Positions 9,591-17,865 of a DNA stretch of 64,000 bases are shown in pieces. The DNA comes from Shimia sp. (GTDB lineage Bacteria > Pseudomonadota > Alphaproteobacteria > Rhodobacterales > Rhodobacteraceae). Every line of letters starts with the position of its first letter. Within the stretch, counting starts at the first letter, position 1. The notes below the pieces were generated by a model. That model was not told the origin of the DNA. It saw only the letters and a program-made list of their open reading frames with translations, and ran no database searches. The DNA lies in the NCBI RefSeq assembly GCF_022448905.1, contig NZ_JAKVCW010000003.1, positions 159,906 through 223,905 of the forward strand, given 5' to 3'. The translations under genes and the position numbers were made by a program.

Positions 9591-10961
9591 TTACACGTTC
9601 AGCAATAGGTGCTCGCGCTCCCATGGGGAGATGACGGCGAGGAATTCCTCGTACTCCGCACGCTTCACGATGGAGTACACGCGTGCAAAGTCCGGTCCCA
9701 GAATGTCGTGTAGATCCTTGGCTTCGTCAAACAGATCCAAAGCGCCGCCCAGGATACGTGGAATGGCTTCTTCACCGTCGTATGCGTCGCCCTTGAATTG
9801 CTTGTCGGGGCGCTCTTGCTCTAGCAGGCCAAGGTAGCCACAGGCCAGCGAGGCCGCGATGCCTAAGTAGGGGTTGCAATCCATACCGGCGATGCGGTTT
9901 TCCACGCGGCGGGCTTGTGGCGAGGAAATCGGGATGCGGATGCCGGTGGTGCGGTTGTCTCGCGCCCATTCCAGATTGATTGGGGCGGCGTGATCGCGCA
10001 CGTAGCGGCGATAGGAGTTCACATAAGGCGCCATGACGGCGATCGCGGCGGGCAGGTGGTTCTGCAGGCCAGCGATAAAGTGGAAAAACGCGTCCGTTTC
10101 TCCGCCCTGAGGACCGGAGAAGATGTTCTGGCCGGTTTCCGTATCCACAACCGAGTGGTGGATGTGCATGGCCGATCCGGGTTCGTCTTCGATCGGTTTG
10201 GCCATAAAGGTGGCGTAGCAATCGTGGCGCAGCGCGGCTTCACGGATCAAGCGTTTGAAGTAGAAGACCTCGTCCGCCAGTTTAAGCGGATCGCCGTGCA
10301 CCATGTTGATTTCGAGCTGACCAGCGCCGCCTTCCTGTGTGATGCCATCGATCTCAAAGCCTTGGGCTTCGGCAAAGTCGTAGATGTCGTCGATCACCGG
10401 GCCAAATTCGTCCACGGCGGTCATGGAGTAGGCCTGACGTGCGGCGGCAGGGCGGCCTGAGCGGCCCATCATCGGTTTGATTTCCTGCCGCGGGTCGGTG
10501 TTGCGGGCCACAAGGAAGAATTCCATCTCCGGCGCCACGATGGGCTCCCAGCCTTTGTCGCGGTAAAGCTGGATCACGCGTTTGAGCACGTTGCGCGGGG
10601 AGAATTCGACCGGGGTTCCATCCAAATTATAGGCGTCGTGGATCACTTGCAGCGTCCAATCGGCGGTCCAAGGCGCGGCGGTGGCGGTGGACCAATCCGG
10701 GCGCAGGATCATGTCTTTTTCGATAAAGCCTTCGTCTCCGGCGGCTTCACCCCAACCGCCGGTAAGCGTCTGGTAGAAAATGGAATCTGGGAGGTGGAAA
10801 TACTCTTGGCGGGCAAATTTGGTGGCCGGTACGGCTTTGCCGCGGGCAATCCCCGGAAGGTCGGAGATGATGCATTCAACTTCGTCGAGACGGTGGCCCT
10901 CCAAATAGGCGCGGGCGGCGTCTGGGGTTTTGGAAAGCCAGTCGGATTTGGGGGCGTTCAT
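9591..10961 (-). CDS. Glutamine-synthetase-like gamma-glutamyl amine ligase (PuuA-type)
   Basis: 456 residues with the GS catalytic fold: SAMHIHHSV (metal and ATP site), NSYRRYVRDHAAPINLEWARDN... region, and ENRIAGMDCNPYLGIAASL near the C terminus. The N terminus LISDLPGIARGK-like stretch (ISDLPGIARGKAVP) is typical of PuuA-type enzymes rather than of GlnA, and the adenylylation tyrosine loop is absent. Family role: ATP-dependent ligation of glutamate to putrescine or another amine. Starts in the stop of the amidotransferase (ATGA), with AGGAG upstream. Confidence 0.88.
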   Translation of the reverse strand: MNAPKSDWLSKTPDAARAYLEGHRLDEVECIISDLPGIARGKAVPATKFARQEYFHLPDSIFYQTLTGGWGEAAGDEGFIEKDMILRPDWSTATAAPWTADWTLQVIHDAYNLDGTPVEFSPRNVLKRVIQLYRDKGWEPIVAPEMEFFLVARNTDPRQEIKPMMGRSGRPAAARQAYSMTAVDEFGPVIDDIYDFAEAQGFEIDGITQEGGAGQLEINMVHGDPLKLADEVFYFKRLIREAALRHDCYATFMAKPIEDEPGSAMHIHHSVVDTETGQNIFSGPQGGETDAFFHFIAGLQNHLPAAIAVMAPYVNSYRRYVRDHAAPINLEWARDNRTTGIRIPISSPQARRVENRIAGMDCNPYLGIAASLACGYLGLLEQERPDKQFKGDAYDGEEAIPRILGGALDLFDEAKDLHDILGPDFARVYSIVKRAEYEEFLAVISPWEREHLLLNV

Positions 10962-11641
10962 CGGGGGCGCTCCTGTCGGAAGAAGTCTGCAAATTGATCT
11001 GCAATGGTTTGACTGTTGGTCGGCTCATCAAGGTCGTCGATGGCGGCGTCGAGGATGTCGTCTGGCACCACGCCGCGGCCGCGGGTGTTGATCAGGCCGT
11101 CGACAAAGTCGGCGGAGAATTCAGGGTGGGCCTGCACGGTGAGGGCGCGGTCTCCATAGAGAATGGCTGCGTTCTTGCAGAAATCGTTGGAGGCGATGGT
11201 CACGGCGCCGGGGGGGAGTTCGGTGACCTGGTCCTGGTGCCAGGCGTTCATCGACAGTTCTGTACCGGCGAAGTCGTAGGTTTGATGGCCCACAGCCCAG
11301 CCGCCGTCGAATTTTTCCACTTTGCCACCAAGGGCTTGGGCGATGATCTGATGGCCAAAGCACACGCCGACAATTGGGATGTTTTGTGTGACGGCTTCCC
11401 GGATCAGATCCTCCAGAGGGGGGATCCAAGGGTGGTCTTCGTAGACGCCGTGTTTGGAGCCTGTGATGAGCCAGCCGTCGGCGTCGGTGACGGCTTCGGG
11501 GAATTCTCCGTCCACAACTTTGTAGCCAGCAAATTCAAAATTCTGCCCGGAAAGCAGGGACTTAAACATCTCGATGTAGTTGCCGTAGTGCGGTTCAAGC
11601 TCTTCAGGCGCGTGGCCGGTCAGAAGGATGCCGATTTTCAT
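10958..11641 (-). CDS. Class I glutamine amidotransferase-like protein
   Basis: 227 residues. The nucleophile elbow GVCFGHQIIAQALGG carries the Cys, and QAHPEFS the His and Glu of the catalytic triad. It resembles the GuaA-type amidotransferase domain standing alone. Next to gamma-glutamyl ligase and oxidase genes it may hydrolyse a gamma-glutamyl amide, the PuuD role, although PuuD itself belongs to the C26 subgroup (inference). First gene of a four-gene minus-strand unit, with GGTGAC before its ATG and a palindromic operator candidate directly upstream. Confidence 0.85.
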   Translation of the reverse strand: MKIGILLTGHAPEELEPHYGNYIEMFKSLLSGQNFEFAGYKVVDGEFPEAVTDADGWLITGSKHGVYEDHPWIPPLEDLIREAVTQNIPIVGVCFGHQIIAQALGGKVEKFDGGWAVGHQTYDFAGTELSMNAWHQDQVTELPPGAVTIASNDFCKNAAILYGDRALTVQAHPEFSADFVDGLINTRGRGVVPDDILDAAIDDLDEPTNSQTIADQFADFFRQERPR

Positions 11642-11651
11642 GTGTCACCAG

Positions 11652-11665
11652 AATTTGATCAAATT
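11652..11665. promoter_or_regulatory. Palindromic operator candidate AATTTGATCAAATT
   Basis: A perfect 14-base palindrome whose centre is 17 bases upstream of the amidotransferase ATG. The same TTGATCAAATT core recurs before the second ligase gene at 13031-13050. A shared repressor or activator site is inferred. Confidence 0.55.
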
Positions 11666-11700
11666 TATGGTAGCGGGAGACAGGCGCTCGCGCAAGCGTG

Positions 11701-13017
11701 TCATACACGCTCCAGATAGGTTTTCCAGCGGACCGCTGCGTCGATCTCGGCGAGTTTTCGCGCCTCTTGGCGTTTGGTCATCACCAGATTGTCGATCAGC
11801 TGCTTTGGCAGGCAGCGCGCGATAAAGGCGTCACTTTCAAACAGCGCAATGGCGTCGTCCCAGCTTTGGGCCAGTTGCGGCAGGTCCTGCGCATAGGCGT
11901 TGCCGCTGGTTGGGTTTGGGGGCTGCAAACCTTCCGCGATGCCTTCGATGGCGGCGCCAAGGATGGCGGCGAGCATCAGGTAGGGGTTCACATCCCCCCC
12001 GGAGACCCGATGTTCGATGCGGCGGGCGGCGTTGGGGCCACCGGGAATGCGGATTGCAGCGGTGCGGTTTTCGTAGCCCCAGCACACGGTTGTGGGGGCG
12101 TGGGCGCCGGGTGCAAAGCGGTCATAAGACGGCCCGTGTGGCGCAAAGATCAGGGTCGAGGCGCGCATGGCCTCTAGGCAGCCTGCTACAGCGGACTTCA
12201 GCAGGTCGGAGCCTTCTGCGGTGCCATCGTCAAAGACGTTTTTGTCGTTCTCATCCACAACAGAAAAATGCACGTGCATGCCGTTTCCGGCGTCATCGCC
12301 GTAAGGTTTGGCCATGAAGGTGGCGGCAAAGCCATGGTTGCGGGCGGTTTCACGCAGCAACTGCTTGATCAGCAAGGCATCGTCGGCGGCTTTCATCGCG
12401 GTTTGGTGGTTGAGGGTGACCTCAAACTGCCCCACGCCGCCTTCGCAGGTCATGGTTTGCAAAGGGATGCCCATGGCCGCAGCGCCATCGTAGATGTCGC
12501 TGAAAAAGCCATCAAAAGCATCAAGTTCCGAGACGCTGAGGATCTCAGATGCGTCGAGTTGGCGGCCATTGCGGGGGTGCTTTGGCGGTACAAGATGCGC
12601 GCCGCTGTCGTCCACCAGCGTGAATTCCATTTCGGTGGCGGCCACCACGGTCCAGCCGCGGGCGGCGTAGCGTTCCAATACGGTGGCCAGAGCCTGAATC
12701 GGGTCGCCCATGAAGGGGCTGCCGTCTTCGTTGGTCATGCCCATAAGGACCAATTGGGATGGTGTCTTGAGCCATGGCATCGGTACGGCGCCGCGGGGGG
12801 ACGGGGTGAGCACGCCATCGGCGTCGCCGCTTTCAAAGACCAGCGGGCTGTTCTCGATGTCACAGCCCCAGATGTCCAGATTGAGGGCGGAGAGGGGCAG
12901 ACGCGCGCCGCCTTTGTCGAGTTTTGCGAGATGTTCAGACGGCAGTCGTTTGCCGCGCAATTGGCCGTTGAGATCTACTGCGCCAATCCGGAAGGTTGCG
13001 CTTTGTGCCGGGTCCAT
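11701..13017 (-). CDS. Glutamine-synthetase-like gamma-glutamyl ligase, second copy
   Basis: 438 residues of the GS superfamily: NGMHVHFSVVDEND (active site), a CWGYENRTAAIRIPGG nucleotide/glutamate segment and SGGDVNPYLMLAAILGA near the C terminus. It is only distantly similar to the ligase at 9591 and lacks the GlnA adenylylation loop. Such pairs are seen in polyamine or monoamine glutamylation clusters; the exact amine is unknown. ATG at 13017 has GGTGACCC upstream. The 59-base gap to the next operon contains that operon's own palindrome. Confidence 0.87.
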   Translation of the reverse strand: MDPAQSATFRIGAVDLNGQLRGKRLPSEHLAKLDKGGARLPLSALNLDIWGCDIENSPLVFESGDADGVLTPSPRGAVPMPWLKTPSQLVLMGMTNEDGSPFMGDPIQALATVLERYAARGWTVVAATEMEFTLVDDSGAHLVPPKHPRNGRQLDASEILSVSELDAFDGFFSDIYDGAAAMGIPLQTMTCEGGVGQFEVTLNHQTAMKAADDALLIKQLLRETARNHGFAATFMAKPYGDDAGNGMHVHFSVVDENDKNVFDDGTAEGSDLLKSAVAGCLEAMRASTLIFAPHGPSYDRFAPGAHAPTTVCWGYENRTAAIRIPGGPNAARRIEHRVSGGDVNPYLMLAAILGAAIEGIAEGLQPPNPTSGNAYAQDLPQLAQSWDDAIALFESDAFIARCLPKQLIDNLVMTKRQEARKLAEIDAAVRWKTYLERV

Positions 13018-13030
13018 GGGTCACCATTTC

Positions 13031-13050
13031 GATAATTTGATCAAAATATC
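13031..13050. promoter_or_regulatory. Palindromic operator candidate centred on TTGATCAA
   Basis: GATAATTTGATCAAAATATC is a 20-base dyad with 18 matching positions, centred 23 bases upstream of the second ligase start. It shares the core of the palindrome at 11652-11665, and in both cases a GGTGAC RBS follows. Confidence 0.55.
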
Positions 13051-13100
13051 GGGGGCGCGGGATGAATTGTCCAGAAGAATTTTTAGCAGCCATTTTCCAC

Positions 13101-13133
13101 GTCGGTATTGCGTCTGTATCGCGACTGTATTGC
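13101..13133. repeat. Three tandem 11-bp units
   Basis: GTCGGTATTGC, GTCTGTATCGC and GACTGTATTGC lie head to tail, one helical turn apart. A closely matching triplet is present at 55674-55706. Located between the ABC permease terminator and the second ligase operator. Function unknown; a cooperative protein-binding array is one possibility. Confidence 0.6.
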
Positions 13134-13154
13134 GGAGGTGGCGTAAATGCAGAA

Positions 13155-13179
13155 ACACCCGCCAAGTTTTGGCGGGTGT
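13155..13179 (-). terminator. Terminator of the amino-acid ABC operon
   Basis: ACACCCGCC pairs with GGCGGGTGT across a seven-base loop, about 30 bases past the permease stop. T-rich sequence flanks both sides, so it may work in either direction. Confidence 0.75.
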
Positions 13180-13209
13180 TTTGCAGATTTTCAGGTGGTC
13201 TGACCTCGA

Positions 13210-14016
13210 TTAGCGGATCAGATTTGGTCGTACCCGCAGCTTTTTCACAGACGCCTGAGGCAGGTGTTTGTTCAGGCGTTTGTTGACCAGGCCGAAGATC
13301 CAGATGATCACCAGTGTGAGCATGATGAAATACATCGCCAGGATCGGATAGGGCACAAACGGGTTGTAGGTTTTGTCCGCAAAGTAGTTTGCATAGTAGA
13401 GCGCGTCGCCCTGTTGCCGCCAGGCCGGGAAGCCGGAGAAGAACACCAGCGTGGTGGCGTGGAACAGGAAGATGGCTTCGTTGGTGTAGGCCGGCCACGC
13501 CAGGCGCATCATGGTTGGGAACATGATGCGGCGGAAGCGGAACCAGCCGGTGATGCCATAGGCGTCCGCGGCTTCGATGTCGCCTTTCGGGATGGACCGC
13601 AGAGCGCCATAGAAAATCTCTGCCGAGTAGGCTGAGGTGTTCAGGAACAGCACAATCAACGCGCCCAGTGCCGCCGAAGACAGCGGGTTGAAGATCGGCG
13701 AGACGCCTTTGAGCGAGAGGAACAGGAAGTAGCCAAAGAAGAACTGGATAAACAGCGGGCTGCCCCGGAAGAGGAAGATGAACCACTCTGCCGGTTTGCG
13801 GGCCCAGTAGTTGTTGGAGTTTTTGGCCACCGCCAGAAGATTGGCAAAGAAGAAGCCGGTCAGCACGGCGAGCACGCCATAGTAGACGTTCCAGATCAGG
13901 CCGGAGCCAATCAGGGTGAAGTGCTCACACAGGGTGAAGTCCGTGCGCGGCAACATGCGCTCGCCATAGCCCAGAGAGCGGAAGGCGTAGTTCTGAATGG
14001 TGTCGATACAGCTCAT
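13210..14016 (-). CDS. Polar amino-acid ABC transporter permease (HisM-type)
   Basis: 268 residues with about five membrane segments. The cytoplasmic coupling loop (IEAADAYGITGWFRFRRIMFP) is the EAA motif of amino-acid permeases. FFSGFPAWRQQGDALYYANYF marks the extended loop found in this subgroup. It pairs with the permease at 14013 to form the inner-membrane channel; ATG overlaps that gene's stop (ATGA). The substrate is probably a polar amino acid or a related amine, given the downstream glutamylation genes. Confidence 0.9.
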   Translation of the reverse strand: MSCIDTIQNYAFRSLGYGERMLPRTDFTLCEHFTLIGSGLIWNVYYGVLAVLTGFFFANLLAVAKNSNNYWARKPAEWFIFLFRGSPLFIQFFFGYFLFLSLKGVSPIFNPLSSAALGALIVLFLNTSAYSAEIFYGALRSIPKGDIEAADAYGITGWFRFRRIMFPTMMRLAWPAYTNEAIFLFHATTLVFFSGFPAWRQQGDALYYANYFADKTYNPFVPYPILAMYFIMLTLVIIWIFGLVNKRLNKHLPQASVKKLRVRPNLIR

Positions 14017-14903
14017 GCCGCGCTCCCTGCTTTGCGTTGGGCTTCACCGTCGATGGTGGCCTGACCATGGGACAGGCGCTTGGTGATGCGTGCGAGGACA
14101 ACCTCGGAGACGCGGGTGAAGAGCAGGTAGAAAATCAGCAGCGCAAGGAAGTACCACATGCGCCAGTCGCCGTGCGGGTAGTCAGTGAAACGGGCGGTCT
14201 TGGACGCGCCGAGATCACGAGCCCAGTAGACGATGTCTTCGACGCCGAGCAGGAACAGCAAGGGGGTGGCCTTGATCAACACCATCCAGAGGTTGGACAG
14301 GCCGGGCAGGGCGTAGATCCACATTTGCGGCATCAGGATGCGCCAGAAGGTCTGGCGCGGGGTCATGCCATAGGCCTCGGCGGTTTCCAGCTGTGGCCGG
14401 GGCACGGCCTGCATGGCGCCAAACAGGACGTTGGCGGCAAAGGCGCCAAAGACGATGGCAAAGGTGAAGACCGCCAGCCAGAAGCCATAGATTTCGTGAA
14501 TCCATTGGGGCGAGGAACTAAGCGGAATTTTGGCGATGTCACAGACGAGGAACTCGCCGCCTTGGCGGACCGGTTCCGTCCAGTCGGGACATTTGACCTT
14601 GTGGCGCATCCATTCGATCGCTTGATCCAGCGCAATCACAAAGAAGAGGAAGAAAGCGATATCCGGCACGCCGCGCACAATGGCGATGTAGCCCTTGCCA
14701 AACCAACGCACGAGGAAGAAGCGCCCGCGGGCGGCCATGGCGCCACCGAGGCCAAACAACAGCGCGGTTGGGGCGGTGATTGCCAGCAGCAACAGCACCG
14801 TGCCAAACGAGGCGTAGAAGGCCATGTGCTTCCCGGTGGTGAGATAGCAGTTAAGCCAGGACAAACCTTCTAGGACCGAAGGATCTGAGCAATAGGCAAA
14901 AAT
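14013..14903 (-). CDS. Polar amino-acid ABC transporter permease (HisQ-type); start uncertain
   Basis: Second permease subunit. Membrane segments begin at FYASFGTVLLLLAITAPTALL, and the EAA loop is ETAEAYGMTPRQTFWRILMP. The reading frame opens at a TTG at 14981, but that codon lies inside the terminator-like stem following the binding-protein gene. No ATG or GTG occurs until the Met at residue 53 of that frame, which would cut the conserved CSDPSVLEGLSWLNCYLTTG stretch. An ATT at 14903 has AAAGAGG six bases upstream and gives a protein starting IFAYCSDPS, so it is used here with reserve. Confidence 0.8.
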   Translation of the reverse strand: MFAYCSDPSVLEGLSWLNCYLTTGKHMAFYASFGTVLLLLAITAPTALLFGLGGAMAARGRFFLVRWFGKGYIAIVRGVPDIAFFLFFVIALDQAIEWMRHKVKCPDWTEPVRQGGEFLVCDIAKIPLSSSPQWIHEIYGFWLAVFTFAIVFGAFAANVLFGAMQAVPRPQLETAEAYGMTPRQTFWRILMPQMWIYALPGLSNLWMVLIKATPLLFLLGVEDIVYWARDLGASKTARFTDYPHGDWRMWYFLALLIFYLLFTRVSEVVLARITKRLSHGQATIDGEAQRKAGSAA

Positions 14904-14966
14904 GGCTGGCCTCTTTCGTCTGATCTTGGGGGCAGTGTGGCCGCGCAGGGCGGTCCGCCGGGTGGG

Positions 14967-14992
14967 AAAAGGGGGAGCCAACGCCCCCCCTT
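14967..14992 (-). terminator. Stem-loop between binding protein and permease
   Basis: GGGGGG and CCCCC arms with a TTTT tail on the minus strand follow the binding-protein stop. Such partial terminators commonly raise the binding protein:permease ratio. Confidence 0.6.
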
Positions 14993-15016
14993 AAGTGGTT
15001 TGCAAATGGGGAAGGC

Positions 15017-15724
15017 TTAGAACTTGCCTTCGATTTCCCACTTGTCCAGCAGGGTGTTCAGCGTGCCGTCTGCCTTCATGGAGGCGATGGCTGCGTCGAA
15101 CTTGCCGCGCAGTTCGTCGTCAGACTCGCGGAAGGCCATACCGATGCCGCCGCCGAGGTATACGTCCTCGATGAAGGTCAGGTCGGTTTCAGCCACAAAT
15201 GGCGCCAGGAAGTCTTTGTCCGCCATCACGGCGTCCACTTCGCCCGCGTTCACAGCTGCGATGGTTTCATCTGGGGTGTTGAATTCCACCAGAGTTGCGC
15301 CAGTGGTGGCCACGTGGCTGGACTGGATGGTGCTGGTTTGCGCAGCAACGATGGCGGAGTTCACGTCAACGTCGGCAGACAGAGCTGCATATGCGGATGG
15401 GGATGGGCGGGTGTAACCTTGGGTGAAGTCCATGGTCTCTTCACGCTCATCGGTGATGGACATGCCTGCGATGATGGCGTCGTAGTTGCCGGACTGCAGG
15501 TTCGGAATGATGCTGTCCCAGTCGTTGGTGACCCACTCGCAGGTCAGCTCCGCGCGTTTGCAGAGCTCGTCGCCCAGCTCACGCTCAAAACCGTCGACTT
15601 CACCAGCGTCGTTGATGAAGTTGTATGGAGGGTAGGCGCCCTCGGTGCCAAGGCGCACGGTGTCGGCCATGGCGAAGCCTGCGGTCAGCGCCAGTGCGGC
15701 GGTGCTCAGGATCAGGTTTTTCAT
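15017..15724 (-). CDS. Amino-acid ABC transporter periplasmic binding protein (HisJ/ArgT-type)
   Basis: 235 residues. A signal peptide (MKNLILSTAALALTAGFAMA) precedes the mature protein, which starts DTVRLGTEGAYPPYNF, the family signature for the amino-acid carboxylate/amine site. WDSIIPNLQSGNYDAIIAGM is the conserved hinge region. ITDEREETMDFTQGY is also typical of lysine/arginine/ornithine/histidine binders. It delivers its ligand to the permease pair downstream. RBS AGGGAG. Confidence 0.93.
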   Translation of the reverse strand: MKNLILSTAALALTAGFAMADTVRLGTEGAYPPYNFINDAGEVDGFERELGDELCKRAELTCEWVTNDWDSIIPNLQSGNYDAIIAGMSITDEREETMDFTQGYTRPSPSAYAALSADVDVNSAIVAAQTSTIQSSHVATTGATLVEFNTPDETIAAVNAGEVDAVMADKDFLAPFVAETDLTFIEDVYLGGGIGMAFRESDDELRGKFDAAIASMKADGTLNTLLDKWEIEGKF

Positions 15725-15751
15725 AGTATTGCTCCCTATGGTTGGTTGTTT

Positions 15752-16525
15752 TTATGCGGCGGTTGAAGACAGGAACTGTTTCAAACGCTCGGATTTTGGG
15801 TTGCCGAACAATTCGTCCGGCGCGCCTTGTTCTTCGATCAGGCCTTGGTGCAAAAACACAACGTGATCAGACACATCGCGGGCCATTTTCATGTCGTGGG
15901 TCACGATCATCATGGTGCGGCCTTCTTCGGCCAGCGCTTTGATCACACGCACAACTTCTTGTTCCAGCTCCGGGTCGAGCGCCGAGGTGGGCTCGTCAAA
16001 CAGCAGCGCTTCAGGCTCCATCGCCAAGGCGCGGGCAATGGCGGCGCGCTGTTGCTGGCCACCGGAGAGCTGCGCCGGGTAGGCGTCGTGTTTGTCGGCG
16101 ATGCCCACTTTGTTCAGATACGCATGCGCGGCTTCTTCCACTTCCCCCTTGTCGCGGCCCAACACGGTGACTGGCGCTTCCATCACATTTTGCAGGATGG
16201 TCATGTGGGACCACAGGTTGAACTGCTGAAACACCATCGACAGGTTGGTGCGGATGCGCAGGATCTGTTTGGGATCAGAGGGCTCACGGCCATGGCCGGT
16301 GCCTTTCCAGGTCACAGGCTCGCCTTTGAAGAGGATCTCGCCCTGTTGGCTGTGCTCCAGAAGGTTGGCGCAACGCAGGATGGTGGATTTGCCGGAACCA
16401 GACGAGCCAATCAGCGACACCACATCGCCGCGGTGCGCGGTGATGTCCACGCCCTTGATAACTTCGAGATTGGCATAGGCCTTGTGCAGGTCGCGGATTT
16501 GCAGAACGGGCGTGGCTTCGCTCAC
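15752..16525 (-). CDS. Amino-acid ABC transporter ATP-binding protein (HisP-type)
   Basis: 257 residues with Walker A GSSGSGKST, signature LSGGQQQRAAIARALAM, Walker B LLFDEPTSALDP and switch His in IVTHDMKMA. All catalytic motifs are intact. First gene of the transporter unit; GTG at 16525 with GGGGAC upstream. An inverted repeat ATTGGG-N14-CCCAAT sits 16-41 bases upstream (16541-16566) and may be an operator or 5'UTR stem. Confidence 0.93.
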   Translation of the reverse strand: MSEATPVLQIRDLHKAYANLEVIKGVDITAHRGDVVSLIGSSGSGKSTILRCANLLEHSQQGEILFKGEPVTWKGTGHGREPSDPKQILRIRTNLSMVFQQFNLWSHMTILQNVMEAPVTVLGRDKGEVEEAAHAYLNKVGIADKHDAYPAQLSGGQQQRAAIARALAMEPEALLFDEPTSALDPELEQEVVRVIKALAEEGRTMMIVTHDMKMARDVSDHVVFLHQGLIEEQGAPDELFGNPKSERLKQFLSSTAA

Positions 16526-16540
16526 AGTGTCCCCATCAGT

Positions 16541-16566
16541 ATTGGGTTAATCATTGGTTGCCCAAT
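16541..16566. promoter_or_regulatory. Inverted repeat upstream of the ABC operon
   Basis: ATTGGG and CCCAAT separated by 14 bases, just before the ATPase start. It could be a regulator site or an mRNA stem. Confidence 0.35.
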
Positions 16567-16653
16567 AGGAATGAAAATTTGCGCAATTGCAACTTTCAAA
16601 AGGGCGGCTGAGCCCCCGGAAGCGACATTTTGGTCAAAGATTTGGCCAATTGG

Positions 16654-17388
16654 TCAGGGGGCTGGCGGGTTTGGCACAGCCTCATAAGAGCTTTGCGGCA
16701 GGGTCACCAGACCTTGCAGAAACAATTCCTCGCGTTGACCTAACGTCAGGTTTTGAATGGCGTCATGTAACGCTTTCTGGATTCGGGGTGCATCTTGGTA
16801 ACGTGCGGAAATAAATGGCAAAGCTGGCGTGGGCGTGGTCGGATCGACGACAACAAGGTTTTCGGCAAAAGCGTCATGGCGCTGCATCAATTTCCAGCTG
16901 ATCACATCCAATGCGGCGAAATCTGCCGTGCCATCGGCCACCAAACGGGCTGATTCCCGATGGGCGCCGCTTTGAATTCGGGTCCCGATTCGTAAGCCGC
17001 GTTCGTCAAAATGACGCCAGACGGCGGCCCAACCGGATTGCGAGAGAGGCTCATTGTAGGCGAGCGTGGCGCGGTTCAGCGCAGACAGCTCGCGGCCCTC
17101 AAATCGGCGGTGCGTGACAATCACGGAACAATAGTGGCCTGCAGGGGCTTCCAGAATGCCGTGATCCGGCGCGCCGATCAGGGTGACGTTGTTCTTGAGC
17201 CGTGTGCGGTAAGGGAAGCCGCAGGTTTGGGCCAGCAAAAGGTCCGGGCTTTGCCAGATGTCCCAAAGATCGCCATCGCGAGACAGGGTGTTAGGTCCAT
17301 CCCCGTAAGCGTCGCGAAACAGACGCAAAAGTCGATCCCATGTGGCGGCCACCTCGGGCCGGTCATACATGGGAAAGGCAGCGATCAT
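16654..17388 (-). CDS. PhnD/SsuA-like substrate-binding-domain protein
   Basis: 244 residues. Motifs LLLAQTCGFPYRT, YCSVIVTHRRFEG and ADFAALDVISW are those of phosphonate/transferrin-type binding proteins (PhnD-like). There is no N-terminal signal peptide, so it may be a cytoplasmic sensor or a protein exported by another route. No permease or ATPase of that family is adjacent. It is coupled to the TerB-domain gene by an ATGA overlap. Confidence 0.8.
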   Translation of the reverse strand: MIAAFPMYDRPEVAATWDRLLRLFRDAYGDGPNTLSRDGDLWDIWQSPDLLLAQTCGFPYRTRLKNNVTLIGAPDHGILEAPAGHYCSVIVTHRRFEGRELSALNRATLAYNEPLSQSGWAAVWRHFDERGLRIGTRIQSGAHRESARLVADGTADFAALDVISWKLMQRHDAFAENLVVVDPTTPTPALPFISARYQDAPRIQKALHDAIQNLTLGQREELFLQGLVTLPQSSYEAVPNPPAP

Positions 17389-17825
17389 GCTTGCGCGGCC
17401 ATACGTTGGCGGGCCAAGGCGCTGTCTCGGTCAGAAATACCCAAAAGATTGGCGGCCAATCGGATCAGGCTGTCTTCTTCGGCATCGCGTTCCCCGTCCG
17501 CCAGCACCACCTGCCACATGGCTTCGATCACTTCGATGCGCGCCTCCAGCGGCACCGCGTCCTTGATCGCGCGGGTGAAGCGCACGGTGTCGGGCGCTTC
17601 AGACTCCAGCGTTTCGGCCTCTTTGCGCAGAGCGGTGGCCTCAAACGGGCTGAGGCCATAGCGGCCAGTGACAATGAGCTCAATGCGTTCCGCTTCGGCC
17701 GGGTCATAGACCCCGTCGGCACGGGCAATACGCACCAGTAAGGCACTCAGCGCCAGGCGGGCGTCAGAGTCATTCAAAGTCTCGGGGGCGGGCGCCGTCA
17801 GGCGTTTGAGAAAATCTGCAAACAT
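17385..17825 (-). CDS. TerB-domain protein, copy 1
   Basis: 146 residues. ALLVRIARADGVYDPAEAER and MWQVVLADGERDAEEDSLI are the two acidic helical repeats of the TerB (tellurite-resistance B-like) fold. In this family these acidic pairs bind metal or partner proteins; no resistance role can be assumed. ATG at 17825 (MFADFLKRL) is chosen; the frame is open far upstream but runs antisense to dctB. A paralog lies at 24488. Confidence 0.85.
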   Translation of the reverse strand: MFADFLKRLTAPAPETLNDSDARLALSALLVRIARADGVYDPAEAERIELIVTGRYGLSPFEATALRKEAETLESEAPDTVRFTRAIKDAVPLEARIEVIEAMWQVVLADGERDAEEDSLIRLAANLLGISDRDSALARQRMAAQA

Positions 17826-17865
17826 AAGCAAAGATGTAGGTTGCGCTGCAAAGTCTCGCAACCAC

